A DNA stretch of 64,000 nt from Pseudomonas sp. Gutcm_11s (GTDB lineage: Bacteria > Pseudomonadota > Gammaproteobacteria > Pseudomonadales > Pseudomonadaceae): NCBI RefSeq assembly GCF_028649395.1, contig NZ_JAQSUW010000011.1, forward strand, positions 282,802-346,801. Reading direction: 5' to 3'. The stretch's first letter is position 1. Each line of letters opens with the position of its first letter. Made by a program: the position numbers and the translations under genes. Positions 51,209 through 61,505 of the stretch are shown here, in pieces. The notes under the pieces are model-generated. The model made no database searches. It was not told the origin of the DNA and saw nothing but the letters and a program-made list of their open reading frames with translations.

Positions 51209-53008
51209 GTGAGTGACCTGAGTCATATCCGCAATTTCTCCATCATCGCCCACATCGATCATGGCAAGTCGACCCTGGCCGACCGCTTCATCCAGATCTG
51301 TGGCGGCTTGTCCGATCGCGAGATGGAGGCCCAGGTCCTCGACTCCATGGATCTTGAGCGTGAGCGTGGCATCACCATCAAGGCCCACAGCGTAACCCTG
51401 CACTACCCGGCGCAGGACGGTAAGACCTACCAGCTGAACTTCATCGATACCCCCGGTCACGTCGACTTCACCTACGAGGTGAGCCGCTCCCTGGCCGCCT
51501 GCGAGGGTGCGATTCTGGTAGTCGACGCCGGTCAGGGCGTCGAAGCCCAGTCCGTGGCCAACTGCTACACCGCCATCGAGCAGGGCCTCGAGGTCATGCC
51601 GGTGCTGAACAAGATGGACCTGCCCCAGGCCGAGCCTGAACGGGTCAAAGACGAGATCGAGCACATCATCGGCATTGATGCCACCGACGCGGTGCCTTGC
51701 AGCGCCAAGAGCGGCATGGGCGTGATCGATGTGCTGGAGCGTCTGGTCCAGGTGATCCCGCCGCCGGAAGGTGACATCGAAGCGCCGTTGCAGGCCCTGA
51801 TCATCGATTCCTGGTTCGACAACTATCTGGGCATTGTTTCCCTGGTTCGGGTCAAGAATGGCCGGATGAAGAAGGGCGACAAGATCCTGGTCAAGTCCAC
51901 CGGCAAGACGCACCAGATCGACAGCGTTGGCGTGTTCACCCCGAAGCACACCGAGACCGCCGACCTCAAGGCCGGCGAAGTGGGCTTCGTGATTGCCGGT
52001 ATCAAGGATATCCACGGTGCCCCGGTGGGCGACACCCTGACCCTGTCCAATACCCCGGACGTGGATGTGCTGCCGGGCTTCAAGCGCATCAAGCCGCAGG
52101 TATACGCCGGCCTGTTCCCGGTCAGCTCCGACGACTTCGAGGACTTCCGCGAAGCCCTACAGAAGCTGACCCTGAACGATGCTGCGCTGCAGTACGAGCC
52201 TGAGAGCTCCGACGCTCTGGGCTTCGGTTTCCGTATCGGCTTCCTCGGCATGCTGCACATGGAGATCATCCAGGAGCGCTTGGAGCGCGAGTACGACCTG
52301 GACCTGATCACCACGGCGCCGACGGTAATCTTCGAAGTCGAGATGAAGAACGGCGAGACGCTGTCCGTCGACAACCCGTCCAAACTGCCCGATCCGGCCG
52401 GCATCCTCGATATGCGCGAGCCGATCGTGCGGGCCAACATCCTGGTGCCGCAGGAGCACCTGGGTAACGTCATCACCCTGTGCATCGAGAAGCGCGGCGT
52501 GCAGCGCGATCTGCAGTTCCTCAGCAGTCAGGTACAGGTTTCCTACGACCTGCCGATGAACGAAGTGGTGCTCGACTTCTTCGACCGCCTGAAGTCGGTG
52601 AGCCGTGGCTATGCCTCGCTGGACTACAGCTTCGACCGCTTCCAGTCGGCCAACCTGGTGCGCCTGGATGTGATGATCAACGGCGAGAAGGTCGACGCCC
52701 TGGCGCTCATCGTTCACCGTGACCGTGCCCACCAGAAGGGCCGGGTGCTGACCGAGAAGATGAAAGAGCTGATCCCGCGGCAGATGTTCGACGTGGCGAT
52801 CCAGGCGGCCATCGGTGGCCAGATCATCGCCCGGACCACGGTCAAGGCGCTGCGCAAGAACGTATTGGCCAAGTGCTACGGTGGCGACGTCAGCCGTAAG
52901 AAGAAGCTGCTGGAGAAGCAGAAGGCCGGTAAGAAACGGATGAAACAGGTAGGCAGCGTGGAAATCCCGCAGGAAGCCTTCCTCGCCGTACTCAAAGTGG
53001 ATAGCTGA
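51209..53008 (+). CDS. lepA: Elongation factor 4 (LepA)
   Basis: A 599-residue ribosome-associated GTPase that acts in translation under stress and in initiation or ribosome assembly. The G motifs are [20 protein letters not shown] and NKMDL. The unique LepA C-terminal domain ([15 protein letters not shown]) is complete. The start is GTG at 51209. A -10-like TAGAAT lies at 51149. lepB follows five bases later. Confidence 0.97.
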   Translation: MSDLSHIRNFSIIAHIDHGKSTLADRFIQICGGLSDREMEAQVLDSMDLERERGITIKAHSVTLHYPAQDGKTYQLNFIDTPGHVDFTYEVSRSLAACEGAILVVDAGQGVEAQSVANCYTAIEQGLEVMPVLNKMDLPQAEPERVKDEIEHIIGIDATDAVPCSAKSGMGVIDVLERLVQVIPPPEGDIEAPLQALIIDSWFDNYLGIVSLVRVKNGRMKKGDKILVKSTGKTHQIDSVGVFTPKHTETADLKAGEVGFVIAGIKDIHGAPVGDTLTLSNTPDVDVLPGFKRIKPQVYAGLFPVSSDDFEDFREALQKLTLNDAALQYEPESSDALGFGFRIGFLGMLHMEIIQERLEREYDLDLITTAPTVIFEVEMKNGETLSVDNPSKLPDPAGILDMREPIVRANILVPQEHLGNVITLCIEKRGVQRDLQFLSSQVQVSYDLPMNEVVLDFFDRLKSVSRGYASLDYSFDRFQSANLVRLDVMINGEKVDALALIVHRDRAHQKGRVLTEKMKELIPRQMFDVAIQAAIGGQIIARTTVKALRKNVLAKCYGGDVSRKKKLLEKQKAGKKRMKQVGSVEIPQEAFLAVLKVDS

Positions 53009-53013
53009 TCCCT

Positions 53014-53865
53014 ATGTCGTTCAATTTCCCGCTGATTCTGGTTATTGCCGTCGCAGTCTGCGGCGTGCTGGCTCTGATTGACCTGCTGCTCCTGGCGCCA
53101 CGGCGCCGGGTGGCGATCGCGGCCTACGAAGGCCAGGTCGGTCAGCCGGACGAGCTGGTGCTCCAGCGCCTGAACAAGGAGCCGCTGCTGGTCGAGTACG
53201 GCAAGTCGTTCTTCCCGGTGCTGGCCATTGTGCTGGTGCTGCGCTCCTTCCTGCTGGAGCCATTCCAGATTCCCTCCGGCTCGATGAAGCCGACGCTGGA
53301 GGTGGGTGATTTCATCCTGGTCAACAAGTTCGCCTATGGCATTCGTCTGCCGGTGGTCGACACCAAGGTTGTCGAGGTGGGTGATCCGCAGCGTGGCGAT
53401 GTCATGGTGTTCCGCTATCCGAGTAATCCCAGCATCAATTACATCAAGCGAGTGGTGGGGTTGCCGGGTGACAAGATCAGCTACAGCGCAGACAAGCGCC
53501 TGCTGGTGAATGGCAAGTCGGTCGCCGAAGAGTTTTTTGGCGAGGAGCCGGGCTCTCTGGGGCGCACGCTGGTGTACCGGGAGAAGCTGGGCGAGGCCGA
53601 ACACCTCATTCGCAAGCAGTTGCACCGCAACGTGCGCCCGGGTGACGAGTGGGTTGTGCCGCAAGGGCACTACTTCATGATGGGCGATAACCGCGACGAC
53701 TCCAACGACAGTCGCTACTGGCAGGACGCGAACATTCCCATGGAAGAATGGGGCATGGTTCCGGATCGCAACATCGTCGGCAAAGCCTTTGCCGTATGGA
53801 TGAGCTGGCCCGATCCCAAGCTGCGCAGTTTGCCGAACTTCTCTCGCGTCGGCCTGATTCGCTGA
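53014..53865 (+). CDS. lepB: Signal peptidase I LepB
   Basis: A 283-residue inner-membrane peptidase that removes signal peptides from exported proteins. Two N-terminal spans (about 5-28 and 64-82) precede the periplasmic catalytic domain with Ser90 (IPSGSMKPT) and Lys145 (NYIKRVVGLPGD), the same numbering as in E. coli. GDNRDDSNDSR forms box E. It is in an operon with lepA. Confidence 0.96.
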   Translation: MSFNFPLILVIAVAVCGVLALIDLLLLAPRRRVAIAAYEGQVGQPDELVLQRLNKEPLLVEYGKSFFPVLAIVLVLRSFLLEPFQIPSGSMKPTLEVGDFILVNKFAYGIRLPVVDTKVVEVGDPQRGDVMVFRYPSNPSINYIKRVVGLPGDKISYSADKRLLVNGKSVAEEFFGEEPGSLGRTLVYREKLGEAEHLIRKQLHRNVRPGDEWVVPQGHYFMMGDNRDDSNDSRYWQDANIPMEEWGMVPDRNIVGKAFAVWMSWPDPKLRSLPNFSRVGLIR

Positions 53866-53880
53866 GTTGCCGAATTTGCG

Positions 53881-53906
53881 AGGCGCTGTTCAACCGAGCA
53901 GCGCCT
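53881..53906 (+). terminator. Weak stem-loop after lepB
   Basis: AGGCGCTG/CAGCGCCT with a ten-base loop. There is no T-run, so only partial termination is likely before the DUF4845-rnc genes. Confidence 0.4.
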
Positions 53907-53957
53907 GCTTATATATAGTCGTGGGCTTCACAATAACTCTGATAAATGGGGTCGATC

Positions 53958-54329
53958 ATGAGATTTGCGCGCTCGCAGAAGGGCATGTCGTTGCTGGGCT
54001 GGATCGTAACGCTTGCTGTATTGGCTTTTCTTGCCAGCACGGCTTTCAAGTTGTTCCCGCATTACATGGATTACTACGCCCTGCAGAAAATCATTACCAA
54101 GACTGAGAGCGAACCTGCTCAGATCAGATCGGTTCGAGACTTCTACGATCACATTCAGAAAGGAATGGGCGTCAATAGCATTCGACTGAATCTAAAAGAA
54201 GCGCTGGAGATCAAGCAGGAGAATGACCTGTTTCTTCTGCACCTCAAGTACGAGAAGCGTGAACACCTGATCGAGAACCTCGATCTCGTAGCCACCTTTG
54301 ATAAAGAATTCCGAATCCGTCCCCAGTGA
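53958..54329 (+). CDS. DUF4845 pilin-like membrane protein
   Basis: A 123-residue protein. The N-terminus [20 protein letters not shown] resembles a type IV pilin/pseudopilin leader with a hydrophobic helix, but lacks the Glu at position 5 after the cleavage site. DUF4845 proteins lie between lepB and rnc in many gammaproteobacteria. GGGG precedes the ATG at 53958; an ATG at 53946 lacks a ribosome-binding site. It overlaps rnc by four bases. The function is unknown. Confidence 0.88.
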   Translation: MRFARSQKGMSLLGWIVTLAVLAFLASTAFKLFPHYMDYYALQKIITKTESEPAQIRSVRDFYDHIQKGMGVNSIRLNLKEALEIKQENDLFLLHLKYEKREHLIENLDLVATFDKEFRIRPQ

Positions 54330-55015
54330 GCCAATCTCTCTCCCGCCTTGAGCGCAAGCTCGGCCATACCTTCCAGAATCAGGAGCTGATGCTCCTGGCT
54401 CTGACTCACCGCAGTTTTGCCGGGCGTAACAATGAGCGCTTGGAGTTCCTCGGCGATGCCATCCTCAACTTCGTCGCCGGTGAGGCGCTGTTCGAGCGTT
54501 TCCCGCAGGCGCGCGAGGGGCAACTCTCACGCCTGCGTGCGCGTCTTGTGAAGGGTGAGACCTTGGCCATACTGGCTCGGGGCTTCGAGCTGGGTGAATA
54601 CTTGCGTTTGGGATCGGGAGAGTTGAAGAGCGGCGGTTTTCGCCGTGAGTCCATCCTGGCCGACGCCCTCGAGGCGTTGATCGGCGCCATCTATCTGGAC
54701 GCCGGCATGGATGTCGCGCGCCAGCGTGTACTGGACTGGCTGACCAACGAGTTGGAGAGCCTGACGTTGGTGGACACCAACAAGGATCCCAAGACCCGTC
54801 TGCAGGAGTTCCTTCAGTCGCGCGCCGCCGAGCTGCCGCGATATGAGGTGGTGGATATCCAGGGTGAGCCGCATTGCCGGACCTTTTTCGTGCAGTGCGA
54901 GGTCGCTCTGCTTACCGACAAGACCCAGGGGCACGGCGCCAGCCGGCGTATTGCCGAGCAGGTGGCCGCTGCCGCCGCGCTGATAGCTCTGGGCGTGGAG
55001 AACAGCCATGACTGA
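54326..55015 (+). CDS. rnc: Ribonuclease III
   Basis: A 229-residue double-strand-specific endoribonuclease that processes rRNA precursors and regulatory RNAs. The catalytic signature [15 protein letters not shown] and the second acidic cluster [15 protein letters not shown] are present, followed by a C-terminal dsRNA-binding domain ([14 protein letters not shown]). The start is GTG overlapping the DUF4845 stop. It overlaps era by eight bases. Confidence 0.97.
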   Translation: MSQSLSRLERKLGHTFQNQELMLLALTHRSFAGRNNERLEFLGDAILNFVAGEALFERFPQAREGQLSRLRARLVKGETLAILARGFELGEYLRLGSGELKSGGFRRESILADALEALIGAIYLDAGMDVARQRVLDWLTNELESLTLVDTNKDPKTRLQEFLQSRAAELPRYEVVDIQGEPHCRTFFVQCEVALLTDKTQGHGASRRIAEQVAAAAALIALGVENSHD

Positions 55016-55907
55016 TACCCCAACTCGCTGTGGCTATGTCGCCATCGTCGGCCGCCCCAATGTGGGCAAGTCGACCCTGCTCAACCATATCCTCGGGCAG
55101 AAGCTGGCGATCACCTCGCGCAAGCCGCAGACCACCCGCCACAACATGCTCGGCATCAAGACCGAGGGTGAAGTGCAGGCCGTCTACGTCGATACCCCGG
55201 GTCTGCACAAGCACAACGACAAAGCGCTCAACCGCTACATGAATCGCAGTGCCTCGACCGCCCTCAAGGATGTCGACGTGGTGGTGTTCGTGGTCGACCG
55301 TACCCGCTGGACCGACGAGGACCAGATGGTGCTGGAGAAAGTCCAGTACGTGCAGTGTCCGATCCTGCTGGCGGTCAACAAGGCCGACCGTCTGGAAGAC
55401 AAGAGCGAGCTGCTGCCGCACCTGGAGTGGTTGGCCACCCAGCTGCCGCAGGCCGAGGTGGTGCCGATTTCGGCGCTGCACGGGCAGAACCTCGACACGC
55501 TGGAACGCCTGGTTGGCGAGCGCCTGCCGGAGTCCGAGCACTTCTTCCCGGAAGACCAGATCACCGACCGCTCCAGCCGCTTCCTTGCCGCGGAGCTGAT
55601 CCGCGAGAAGATCATGCGCCAGCTCGGTGCCGAGCTGCCGTACCAGATCACCGTGGAAATCGAAGAGTTCAAGCAGGAAGGCCGCATTCTGCACATCCAC
55701 GGCCTGATCCTGGTGGAGCGCGACGGGCAGAAGAAAATCATCATCGGCGACAAGGGTGAGCGCATCAAACGCATCGGCCAGGATGCGCGCAAGGACATGG
55801 AGACCATGTTCGACTCCAAGGTGATGCTCAATCTCTGGGTCAAGGTGAAGGGCGGCTGGTCCGACGACGAGCGGGCGCTGCGCTCCCTGGGCTACACCGA
55901 CTTCTGA
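55008..55907 (+). CDS. era: GTPase Era
   Basis: A 299-residue GTPase that matures the 16S rRNA 3' end and the 30S subunit. The G domain has [16 protein letters not shown] and NKAD. The KH domain toward the C-terminus has [15 protein letters not shown]. It is translationally coupled to rnc by overlap, and recO starts four bases after it. Confidence 0.97.
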   Translation: MTDTPTRCGYVAIVGRPNVGKSTLLNHILGQKLAITSRKPQTTRHNMLGIKTEGEVQAVYVDTPGLHKHNDKALNRYMNRSASTALKDVDVVVFVVDRTRWTDEDQMVLEKVQYVQCPILLAVNKADRLEDKSELLPHLEWLATQLPQAEVVPISALHGQNLDTLERLVGERLPESEHFFPEDQITDRSSRFLAAELIREKIMRQLGAELPYQITVEIEEFKQEGRILHIHGLILVERDGQKKIIIGDKGERIKRIGQDARKDMETMFDSKVMLNLWVKVKGGWSDDERALRSLGYTDF

Positions 55908-55911
55908 CCCC

Positions 55912-56610
55912 ATGCTCACCGGCGCGCTTCCGGCTTTCGTCCTGCACAGCCGGCCCTACAAGGAAACCAGCGCGCTGGTCGACTTCCTCACTCCCGAGGG
56001 GCGGCTGCGTGCTGTGCTGCGCGGCGCGCGTGGCAAGGCCGGCAGCCTGGCGCGGCCATTTGCCCCGCTGGAGCTGGAGCTGCGAGGGCGCGGCGAGCTG
56101 AAGAACGTCGGCCGCCTGGAGGCCGCTGGTCTCGCCACCTGGCTGCAGGGGCAGACGCTGTATAGCGGCCTCTACCTCAACGAACTGCTGCTGCGCCTGC
56201 TGCCCGCCGAGGACGCCCATCCCGCGCTGTTCGAGCACTATGCCCTGACCCTGCAGGCATTGGCCGCCAATCCGCCGCTGGAACCATTGCTGCGCGCCTT
56301 CGAATGGCGCCTGCTGGACGAGCTGGGCTATGGTTTCGCCCTGCATATCGATATCGCCGGGCGGCCCATTGCCGCCGAGGGCCTGTACCGTCTGCAGCCG
56401 GACGCTGGCCTGGAGCAGGTGGGGCAGTTGCAGCCTGGTCTGTTCCAGGGCTCCGATCTGCTGGCCATGGCCGAGGCGGACTGGTCGTCCCCCGGTGCCT
56501 TGGCTGCGGCCAAACGCCTGATGCGCCAGGCCCTGGCTCCTCATCTGGGCGGTCGACCTCTGGTCAGCCGCGAACTCTTCATGACTCTCAAGGAATCTGC
56601 CCGTGACTGA
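55912..56610 (+). CDS. recO: DNA repair protein RecO
   Basis: A 232-residue recombination mediator that, with RecR, loads RecA on SSB-coated DNA. The N-terminal OB-fold ([20 protein letters not shown]) and the C-terminal helical domain are recognisable. The zinc-finger cysteines seen in some RecO proteins are absent, as in other gammaproteobacteria. It overlaps pdxJ by eight bases. Confidence 0.93.
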   Translation: MLTGALPAFVLHSRPYKETSALVDFLTPEGRLRAVLRGARGKAGSLARPFAPLELELRGRGELKNVGRLEAAGLATWLQGQTLYSGLYLNELLLRLLPAEDAHPALFEHYALTLQALAANPPLEPLLRAFEWRLLDELGYGFALHIDIAGRPIAAEGLYRLQPDAGLEQVGQLQPGLFQGSDLLAMAEADWSSPGALAAAKRLMRQALAPHLGGRPLVSRELFMTLKESARD

Positions 56611-57349
56611 AGCCAACCGCATCCTCCTCGGCGTCAACATCGACCATGTCGCGACCCTGCGCCAGGCTCGTGGTACCCGCTATCCCGATCCGGTCAAGGC
56701 GGCCCTGGATGCAGAGGAGGCCGGTGCCGATGGCATCACCGTGCACCTGCGCGAGGATCGCCGGCACATCCAGGAGCGCGACGTGCGCCTGCTCAAGGAG
56801 GTGCTGCAGACGCGCATGAACTTCGAGATGGGCGTCACCGACTTCATGCTCGACTTCGCCGAGCAGATCCGCCCCGAGCACATCTGCCTGGTGCCGGAGA
56901 CCCGCCAGGAGCTGACTACCGAAGGCGGTCTGGACGTGGCGGGGCAGGAGGAGCGCATCAAGGCAGCGGTGCAGCGCCTGGCCAAGCTGGGCTGCGAGGT
57001 GTCGCTGTTCATCGATGCCGAGGAGCGGCAGATCGAGGCGGCTCGGCGCATCGGCGCCCCGGCCATCGAGCTGCATACCGGCCGTTACGCCGATGCGCAT
57101 ACCCCGGAAGAGGCCGCCCGCGAGTTGGCGCGTATCCGCGATGGCGTCGCCTGCGGGCTGGCCCACGGCCTGATCGTCAACGCCGGTCATGGCCTGCACT
57201 ACCACAACGTCGAGCCGGTGGCCGCGATTGCCGGTGTGCACGAGCTGAATATCGGTCACGCCATCGTCGCCCATGCCTTGTTCGTCGGTTTCAAGGGCGC
57301 GGTGGCAGAGATGAAGCAGCTGATAATCGACGCAGCCAATCGCGGCTGA
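56603..57349 (+). CDS. pdxJ: Pyridoxine 5'-phosphate synthase PdxJ
   Basis: A 248-residue TIM-barrel enzyme that condenses 1-deoxy-D-xylulose 5-phosphate with 3-amino-1-hydroxyacetone 1-phosphate to form pyridoxine 5'-phosphate. Characteristic stretches are [44 protein letters not shown] and [12 protein letters not shown]. The start is GTG at 56603. It is the last gene of the rnc-era-recO-pdxJ operon. Confidence 0.97.
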   Translation: MTEANRILLGVNIDHVATLRQARGTRYPDPVKAALDAEEAGADGITVHLREDRRHIQERDVRLLKEVLQTRMNFEMGVTDFMLDFAEQIRPEHICLVPETRQELTTEGGLDVAGQEERIKAAVQRLAKLGCEVSLFIDAEERQIEAARRIGAPAIELHTGRYADAHTPEEAARELARIRDGVACGLAHGLIVNAGHGLHYHNVEPVAAIAGVHELNIGHAIVAHALFVGFKGAVAEMKQLIIDAANRG

Positions 57350-57399
57350 CAGTTATTTCGCGGGTAGCCTGTTTCCCTAGAAGGAGCGGGCTATCGAGC

Positions 57400-58161
57400 C
57401 TAGCGCCCGCTCAGTGCATGTTTGCGGTGGGCCTCGATGATGCGCGCATACTCGCCACTTTCCTGCAGCTGACGCAGGGCGCTGTCGAATTGATCGATCA
57501 GCTGCTGGGCGTCGCTGCGATTGCGCGGCACCAGCAGGTGCAGGCTGCTACTGCCGACGCTACCGCGAGAGATATTGAAGCTGGCGCTGCCAGTACCTGA
57601 CAGGAAGATGGCGCGCTCCCCGAGCAGACTGTCGGCGATGAAGAAGTCGTCGCGGCCCATCTCGACCAGCCTGGCGCAAGCCGTGAGATCCTGGGGTTCG
57701 TGCAGGTGCAACTGTCCGGCTTCCAGCAGCCTGGCGAAGGACGCTGGGGGTTGCCAGCCCAGTGGCAGGCACATGCGTTTGCCCATCAGTCGCGCGCTAT
57801 CGTCGGGCTCCCATGCATCTCCAGCCCGGCTGAACAGGTGCCGGGTGGTGACATACAGCGGCGTCGAGAACAGGTAATCCGCCTCGCGTTCGCCGCTCGC
57901 CAGATAGGGGTAGGTGGCATCGAACTGCCCCTTGAGCGCAGCCCGGTAGCCGCGCTTCCATGGCAGCCACGCCAGGCTGGTCTGGTGCCCTGCCTGCTGC
58001 AGTGTTCGTTGCACGAGCTCGGTCAGCATGCCGCCTGCCGGCAGGCTTTGCCCGGTAAACGGCGCATAGTCGTCACCGGTCACCAGTCTGACCTGGGCGG
58101 CGCTGGCCACGCCGGCGAACAGCAGGCCGGCGACCAGGGGCAGAAGCAGGCGAATCATCAT
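57400..58161 (-). CDS. Second orphan periplasmic solute-binding protein, family 3
   Basis: A 253-residue exported protein (signal MMIRLLLPLVAGLLFAGVASA). The fold is similar to the protein at 41853-42608: VRLVTGDDYAPFTGQSLPAGG, LAWLPWKRGYRAALKGQFDATYP, and a late DDFFIADSLLGE. No transporter genes are adjacent. The start could be either of two adjacent ATGs (58161 or 58158), and no strong ribosome-binding site is visible. The ligand is unknown. Confidence 0.85.
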   Translation of the reverse strand: MMIRLLLPLVAGLLFAGVASAAQVRLVTGDDYAPFTGQSLPAGGMLTELVQRTLQQAGHQTSLAWLPWKRGYRAALKGQFDATYPYLASGEREADYLFSTPLYVTTRHLFSRAGDAWEPDDSARLMGKRMCLPLGWQPPASFARLLEAGQLHLHEPQDLTACARLVEMGRDDFFIADSLLGERAIFLSGTGSASFNISRGSVGSSSLHLLVPRNRSDAQQLIDQFDSALRQLQESGEYARIIEAHRKHALSGR

Positions 58162-58232
58162 GGGTGCGCAGGGACGCCTTGAAGGTGCGATGGGTGGCCG
58201 GTCGCACATTCTAATCCTGTGCACCCGACAAC

Positions 58233-58790
58233 TCACATCATGCGGCGGAACTGATGCCAGCGATGTTGCAGGGCAACGGCCCAATCCGGGCTGGCCTGGC
58301 CGGTTCCGGCCAGTTCGAGATCGGGGTGATAAGCCACGACCTGGTGAAGGATCGGCTCCTGCGCCGGGCTGACATCGACGAAGAACAGGTGCTTGCCCTC
58401 GTGCAGGCGGTCGGCGAATGAGCGGAAGGCGCTATTGGGATGCTGCATGCCAAACAGGCTGCCCTCCCAGATGCTGAAGCCGAGCAGTACCGCTGCGAGG
58501 AACATGAACGGCACCCAGCCTGCCGCAGTCGTTGCCCACTCGTTTAGCCAGGCCAATAGCAGGACCAGCGCTGCCAGAGCGATGCCGACCAGGCTGCCGA
58601 TCGAGCCGGAGTGAACCACGTCCTGCTTGAGGATCGACGGTACCTCGTGCAGGTGCTGGTGCTGGGCCACCTCGGCGTCCCGCTCACTGAGCACATGGAT
58701 CTGCTCGTTGTTGATACCGCGGGCTTCCAGCTCGCCTTCCAGTTGCTCGAGATCGTCTAGGTTGTCGCTGATGTAGTAATGCCGATTCAT
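58233..58790 (-). CDS. Unknown two-span membrane protein
   Basis: A 185-residue protein. The N-terminal cytoplasmic domain (about 1-55; YYISDNLDDLEQLEGELEARGI) looks like a small alpha/beta sensor fold with a His cluster (QHQHLH). Two membrane segments (about 65-82 and 90-110) and a C-terminal soluble domain (FFVDVSPAQEP) follow. This layout is like predicted small magnesium- or stress-related membrane proteins, but no family is certain. GGGAGG precedes the ATG. Confidence 0.75.
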   Translation of the reverse strand: MNRHYYISDNLDDLEQLEGELEARGINNEQIHVLSERDAEVAQHQHLHEVPSILKQDVVHSGSIGSLVGIALAALVLLLAWLNEWATTAAGWVPFMFLAAVLLGFSIWEGSLFGMQHPNSAFRSFADRLHEGKHLFFVDVSPAQEPILHQVVAYHPDLELAGTGQASPDWAVALQHRWHQFRRMM

Positions 58791-58869
58791 GGCACACCTC
58801 CCATCTTCTGCGCATCGGTCCCCCGGCCGAGCGATGGCTCAGGCCGACATTGGCCTGATTACATTTTAG

Positions 58870-59889
58870 TCAGTGGCTGGGCGCCAGGTCGCTGACTGCC
58901 GGACGGTCGATGATGGTGCGGTCGCGTCCGGCGCTCTTGGCCTGGTACAGGCACTGGTCGGCGCGTTGCAGCCAGTGGCTCCAGGGCTCTTCAGCGCGCA
59001 GCATGGCGCCGCCGATGGACATGGTGACCGGGCCTCCGGGCCCGCGCAGGCTGTCACGTACCGTGTGCAGCAGGTGCTGCGCGGCGGCTTCCAGCCCCGC
59101 CAGGTCGGTATCAGGCAGGAGCAGGAGGAACTCTTCGCCGCCGAAGCGGAACAGGCGATCCTCGTGGCGCGAGGAGCTCTTTATCAGCTTCACGTAGTCG
59201 ATCAGCACCTGGTCGCCGGCCTGGTGGCCGTGCTGGTCGTTGATCTGCTTGAAGTGGTCCAGGTCCATGGCCAGCACGCCGTAGCTGCGGCCATGGCGGC
59301 GCCGGCTGGACACCGCGATCTTCAGCTCTTCGTTCATCGCCCGGCGATTACCGGCGCCGGTCAGTGGGTCCTGGATGGTCAGCGCCTGCAGCTGGTCGCG
59401 CTGAGTGCGGGTGCGGTAGGCAAAGATGAAGGTGAGCACGCCGGCCATGCCGTTGGTCACCAGGAAGGAGACCATCTGGTAGTGGCTCTCGAACACGCTG
59501 CCGGGTATCCACAGGGCGTGGCCGACCAGGCCGGCTAGCACCAGCAGGGTGGCGATAATGGCTTTGCCAGGGGTGACCATGAAGAAATTGAAGAGGATCA
59601 GCGGGTAGATCCAGAACAGGCCGTTGACGCCCAGGTTGATGGCGATCAGCGTGGCGCTGATGGTGAACACGCCAGCCAGATACAGGCCGGGCTTTTCCGT
59701 GTCACCGGTGCGCCAGGCGTAGATCACGGCGAAGAGCGTGGACAGCACGATGACGCTGTCGGCGATGCCCACCAGGAAGTTGCCGTGGGTCAGTCGGTAG
59801 GCCGCATAGGGCGTGATGCCTAGCACGCCGATGATGCCCATCAGGGTGATGATGGACAGCTGAAAGTCGTTGCGCAGTCGCTTGAACAT
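58870..59889 (-). CDS. Membrane-bound diguanylate cyclase
   Basis: A 339-residue protein with five or six N-terminal membrane segments (about 1-165) resembling a MASE-type sensor. A GGDEF domain follows (about 175-330) with the active-site variant GGEEF, which is catalytically competent. RHED five residues before it is a typical RxxD inhibitory site. It synthesises c-di-GMP. GGGGAG is well placed for the ATG at 59889; an upstream ATG at 59910 is an alternative start. Confidence 0.93.
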   Translation of the reverse strand: MFKRLRNDFQLSIITLMGIIGVLGITPYAAYRLTHGNFLVGIADSVIVLSTLFAVIYAWRTGDTEKPGLYLAGVFTISATLIAINLGVNGLFWIYPLILFNFFMVTPGKAIIATLLVLAGLVGHALWIPGSVFESHYQMVSFLVTNGMAGVLTFIFAYRTRTQRDQLQALTIQDPLTGAGNRRAMNEELKIAVSSRRRHGRSYGVLAMDLDHFKQINDQHGHQAGDQVLIDYVKLIKSSSRHEDRLFRFGGEEFLLLLPDTDLAGLEAAAQHLLHTVRDSLRGPGGPVTMSIGGAMLRAEEPWSHWLQRADQCLYQAKSAGRDRTIIDRPAVSDLAPSH

Positions 59890-60008
59890 CAGCGCGGCTC
59901 CCCGGCTCATGGCTCTTTATCGTTCTTATGAGCCAAGGATGCAGGGCTTTGTTCAGATCGGCAAGGAACTGTTAGGCAAAGTGCCAGTATGCCGGTCGGG
60001 TGTCGCCT

Positions 60009-60191
60009 TTACTTCTTGCTGATCACGATGTGGCGGCTGGGAGTGCTCCAGGACTGGCCACTGACGCCTTTGGCGATCTGCTGGATCTCACCACCGGAGT
60101 TGAGGAAGGCGGCTATCTGGGCGTCCAGGGACTCGCTGGTGGCTACGGCCGCTTGCGGTTTGGGCTGCTGAATGGCTTTCTTGGTGCTCAT
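60009..60191 (-). CDS. 60-residue conserved-looking protein next to the cold-shock gene
   Basis: A small protein with a basic, Pro/Gln-rich N-terminus (MSTKKAIQQPKPQAAVA), a short helix (LDAQIAAFLNSGGEIQQIAKG) and a basic tail ending HIVISKK. No domain is recognised. The composition suggests a nucleic acid or ribosome ligand, which is inference. It lies 82 bases after the cold-shock gene, beyond its terminator, on the same strand, and GGAAT precedes the ATG. Confidence 0.7.
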   Translation of the reverse strand: MSTKKAIQQPKPQAAVATSESLDAQIAAFLNSGGEIQQIAKGVSGQSWSTPSRHIVISKK

Positions 60192-60226
60192 GGAATTCCT
60201 CTGGCGGCTGACAAAATTGCAGGGAT

Positions 60227-60251
60227 AAAAAAACCGGCCCTGAGGCCGGTT
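60227..60251 (-). terminator. Terminator of the cold-shock gene
   Basis: AACCGGCC/GGCCGGTT with a four-base loop. On the minus strand it is followed by a T-tract (the A-run at 60227-60233). Confidence 0.88.
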
Positions 60252-60273
60252 CTTTGCGGCGAGGTACCGGTCG

Positions 60274-60483
60274 TTAGATGACCTGTACTTCGTCGGCTTG
60301 CATGCCTTTCTGACCCTGAACGGCGATGAAGGAAACCTTCTGGCCTTCTTTCAGGCTTTTGAAGCCAGCGCTCTGGATCGAACGGTAGTGAACGAACAGG
60401 TCGGCGCCGCTTTCCGGGGTGATGAAGCCGAAGCCTTTCTCATCGTTGAACCACTTGACGGTGCCAGTTTGACGTGCGGACAT
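60274..60483 (-). CDS. cspA: Cold-shock domain protein (CspA family)
   Basis: A 69-residue single-stranded nucleic-acid-binding protein with RNP1 (KGFGFIT) and RNP2 (DLFVHY). It acts as an RNA chaperone. AAGGAG seven bases before the ATG at 60483 fixes the start; a longer frame to 60609 is rejected. The upstream gap of 168 bases could hold a long structured 5' leader like that of other csp genes, but no cold box was identified. Confidence 0.95.
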   Translation of the reverse strand: MSARQTGTVKWFNDEKGFGFITPESGADLFVHYRSIQSAGFKSLKEGQKVSFIAVQGQKGMQADEVQVI

Positions 60484-60651
60484 GGAATATCTCCTTGAAC
60501 AAAGTGAACACAGCGTTGGAAATGCCCAAGGCCATGACTGAGTGCAAAGAGTAAAGAAACCGAGGTAGGTTGGACCGAGATCTAAACCGGTCGATTTGCG
60601 GTGACACATGCAGCACAGTGCGGATACCGTACAGGCAAAGCTCCGATTTTC

Positions 60652-61371
60652 CTAATCATTTCTGCGTTTTCCGGTAAGTGGTCTCGGGCAGGCACGTAGG
60701 TCTACGTTGCCGACAAAGGGGTTGCTCCAGCCCATCACGCAGGCGATACGCTGGTTGCGCTGACGCTCCCAGGGTTCGATCGGGTAGTTTCGGCTCCAGG
60801 CCTCGAACAGCTGGCGTTCCTGTTTCGACAGGCGCAGTCCGTAGCGCTGGCTCATGTAGAAGTAGGTGCGGGCGATCATTCCGCGCACCTTGGGCCTGGG
60901 CATCGCCTTGCCGGCCTTGAAATCCACCACCATCGGGCAGGCGCCATACTGGCTGGGTTGCTGCGGCAGCCAGGCGAAGGGCAGGTTGCTGCGGTCGCCG
61001 TTGACCTCGCCGATGCTCGGCACCAGGTTGAACAGATCGGCTTCGGCGCGGCGGAAGGTCTCGTCGCTGCGCGCACAGTGCTTGCGCCCACCCTCTTGCC
61101 AGCAGCGCCGCTGGTGGCCGATGACCCAGGCTGGCACCAGGTGCTCCCACTCGATGCGCGCCGCCCGCTGCGGATTCTTGCGCGGCTGGTAGCCGCAGCT
61201 CTTCAGGTCGACCCGATTGCCGCTGTAGCGGCAGCCGCAGTAGAACTCCACCGATTGTTTGGCGTACAGCTGCCAGGCGACTTTCTTAGCCTCGGCGAAG
61301 GTGCGGGGTGGTTCGGCGAGAGAGGGTAGGGCGAAGCAGCAGAGCAACAGCAGGGCACAGCGCAGGGGCAT
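60652..61371 (-). CDS. endA: Endonuclease I (EndA family)
   Basis: A 239-residue exported, metal-dependent DNase. The signal peptide is MPLRCALLLLCCFALPSLA. The catalytic ββα-metal motif is in RIEWEHLVPAW, with the general-base His. VNGDRSNLPFAW and RGMIARTYFYMS are family signatures. Eight Cys residues in the mature protein suggest disulfide stabilisation. It acts in the periplasm or outside the cell on DNA. Confidence 0.94.
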   Translation of the reverse strand: MPLRCALLLLCCFALPSLAEPPRTFAEAKKVAWQLYAKQSVEFYCGCRYSGNRVDLKSCGYQPRKNPQRAARIEWEHLVPAWVIGHQRRCWQEGGRKHCARSDETFRRAEADLFNLVPSIGEVNGDRSNLPFAWLPQQPSQYGACPMVVDFKAGKAMPRPKVRGMIARTYFYMSQRYGLRLSKQERQLFEAWSRNYPIEPWERQRNQRIACVMGWSNPFVGNVDLRACPRPLTGKRRND

Positions 61372-61505
61372 GGATACGGCATCCCGGAAAAGCGCCGCAT
61401 GATAGCGACGTTATCCGCGCTGCCAATCGTGGCAGCTGGCCAGGACTATTGCGTCGTGGCGAGCGCGCGTAGCATCGAAGGTGAATGAACGAGAGGAGAG
61501 CCGCC

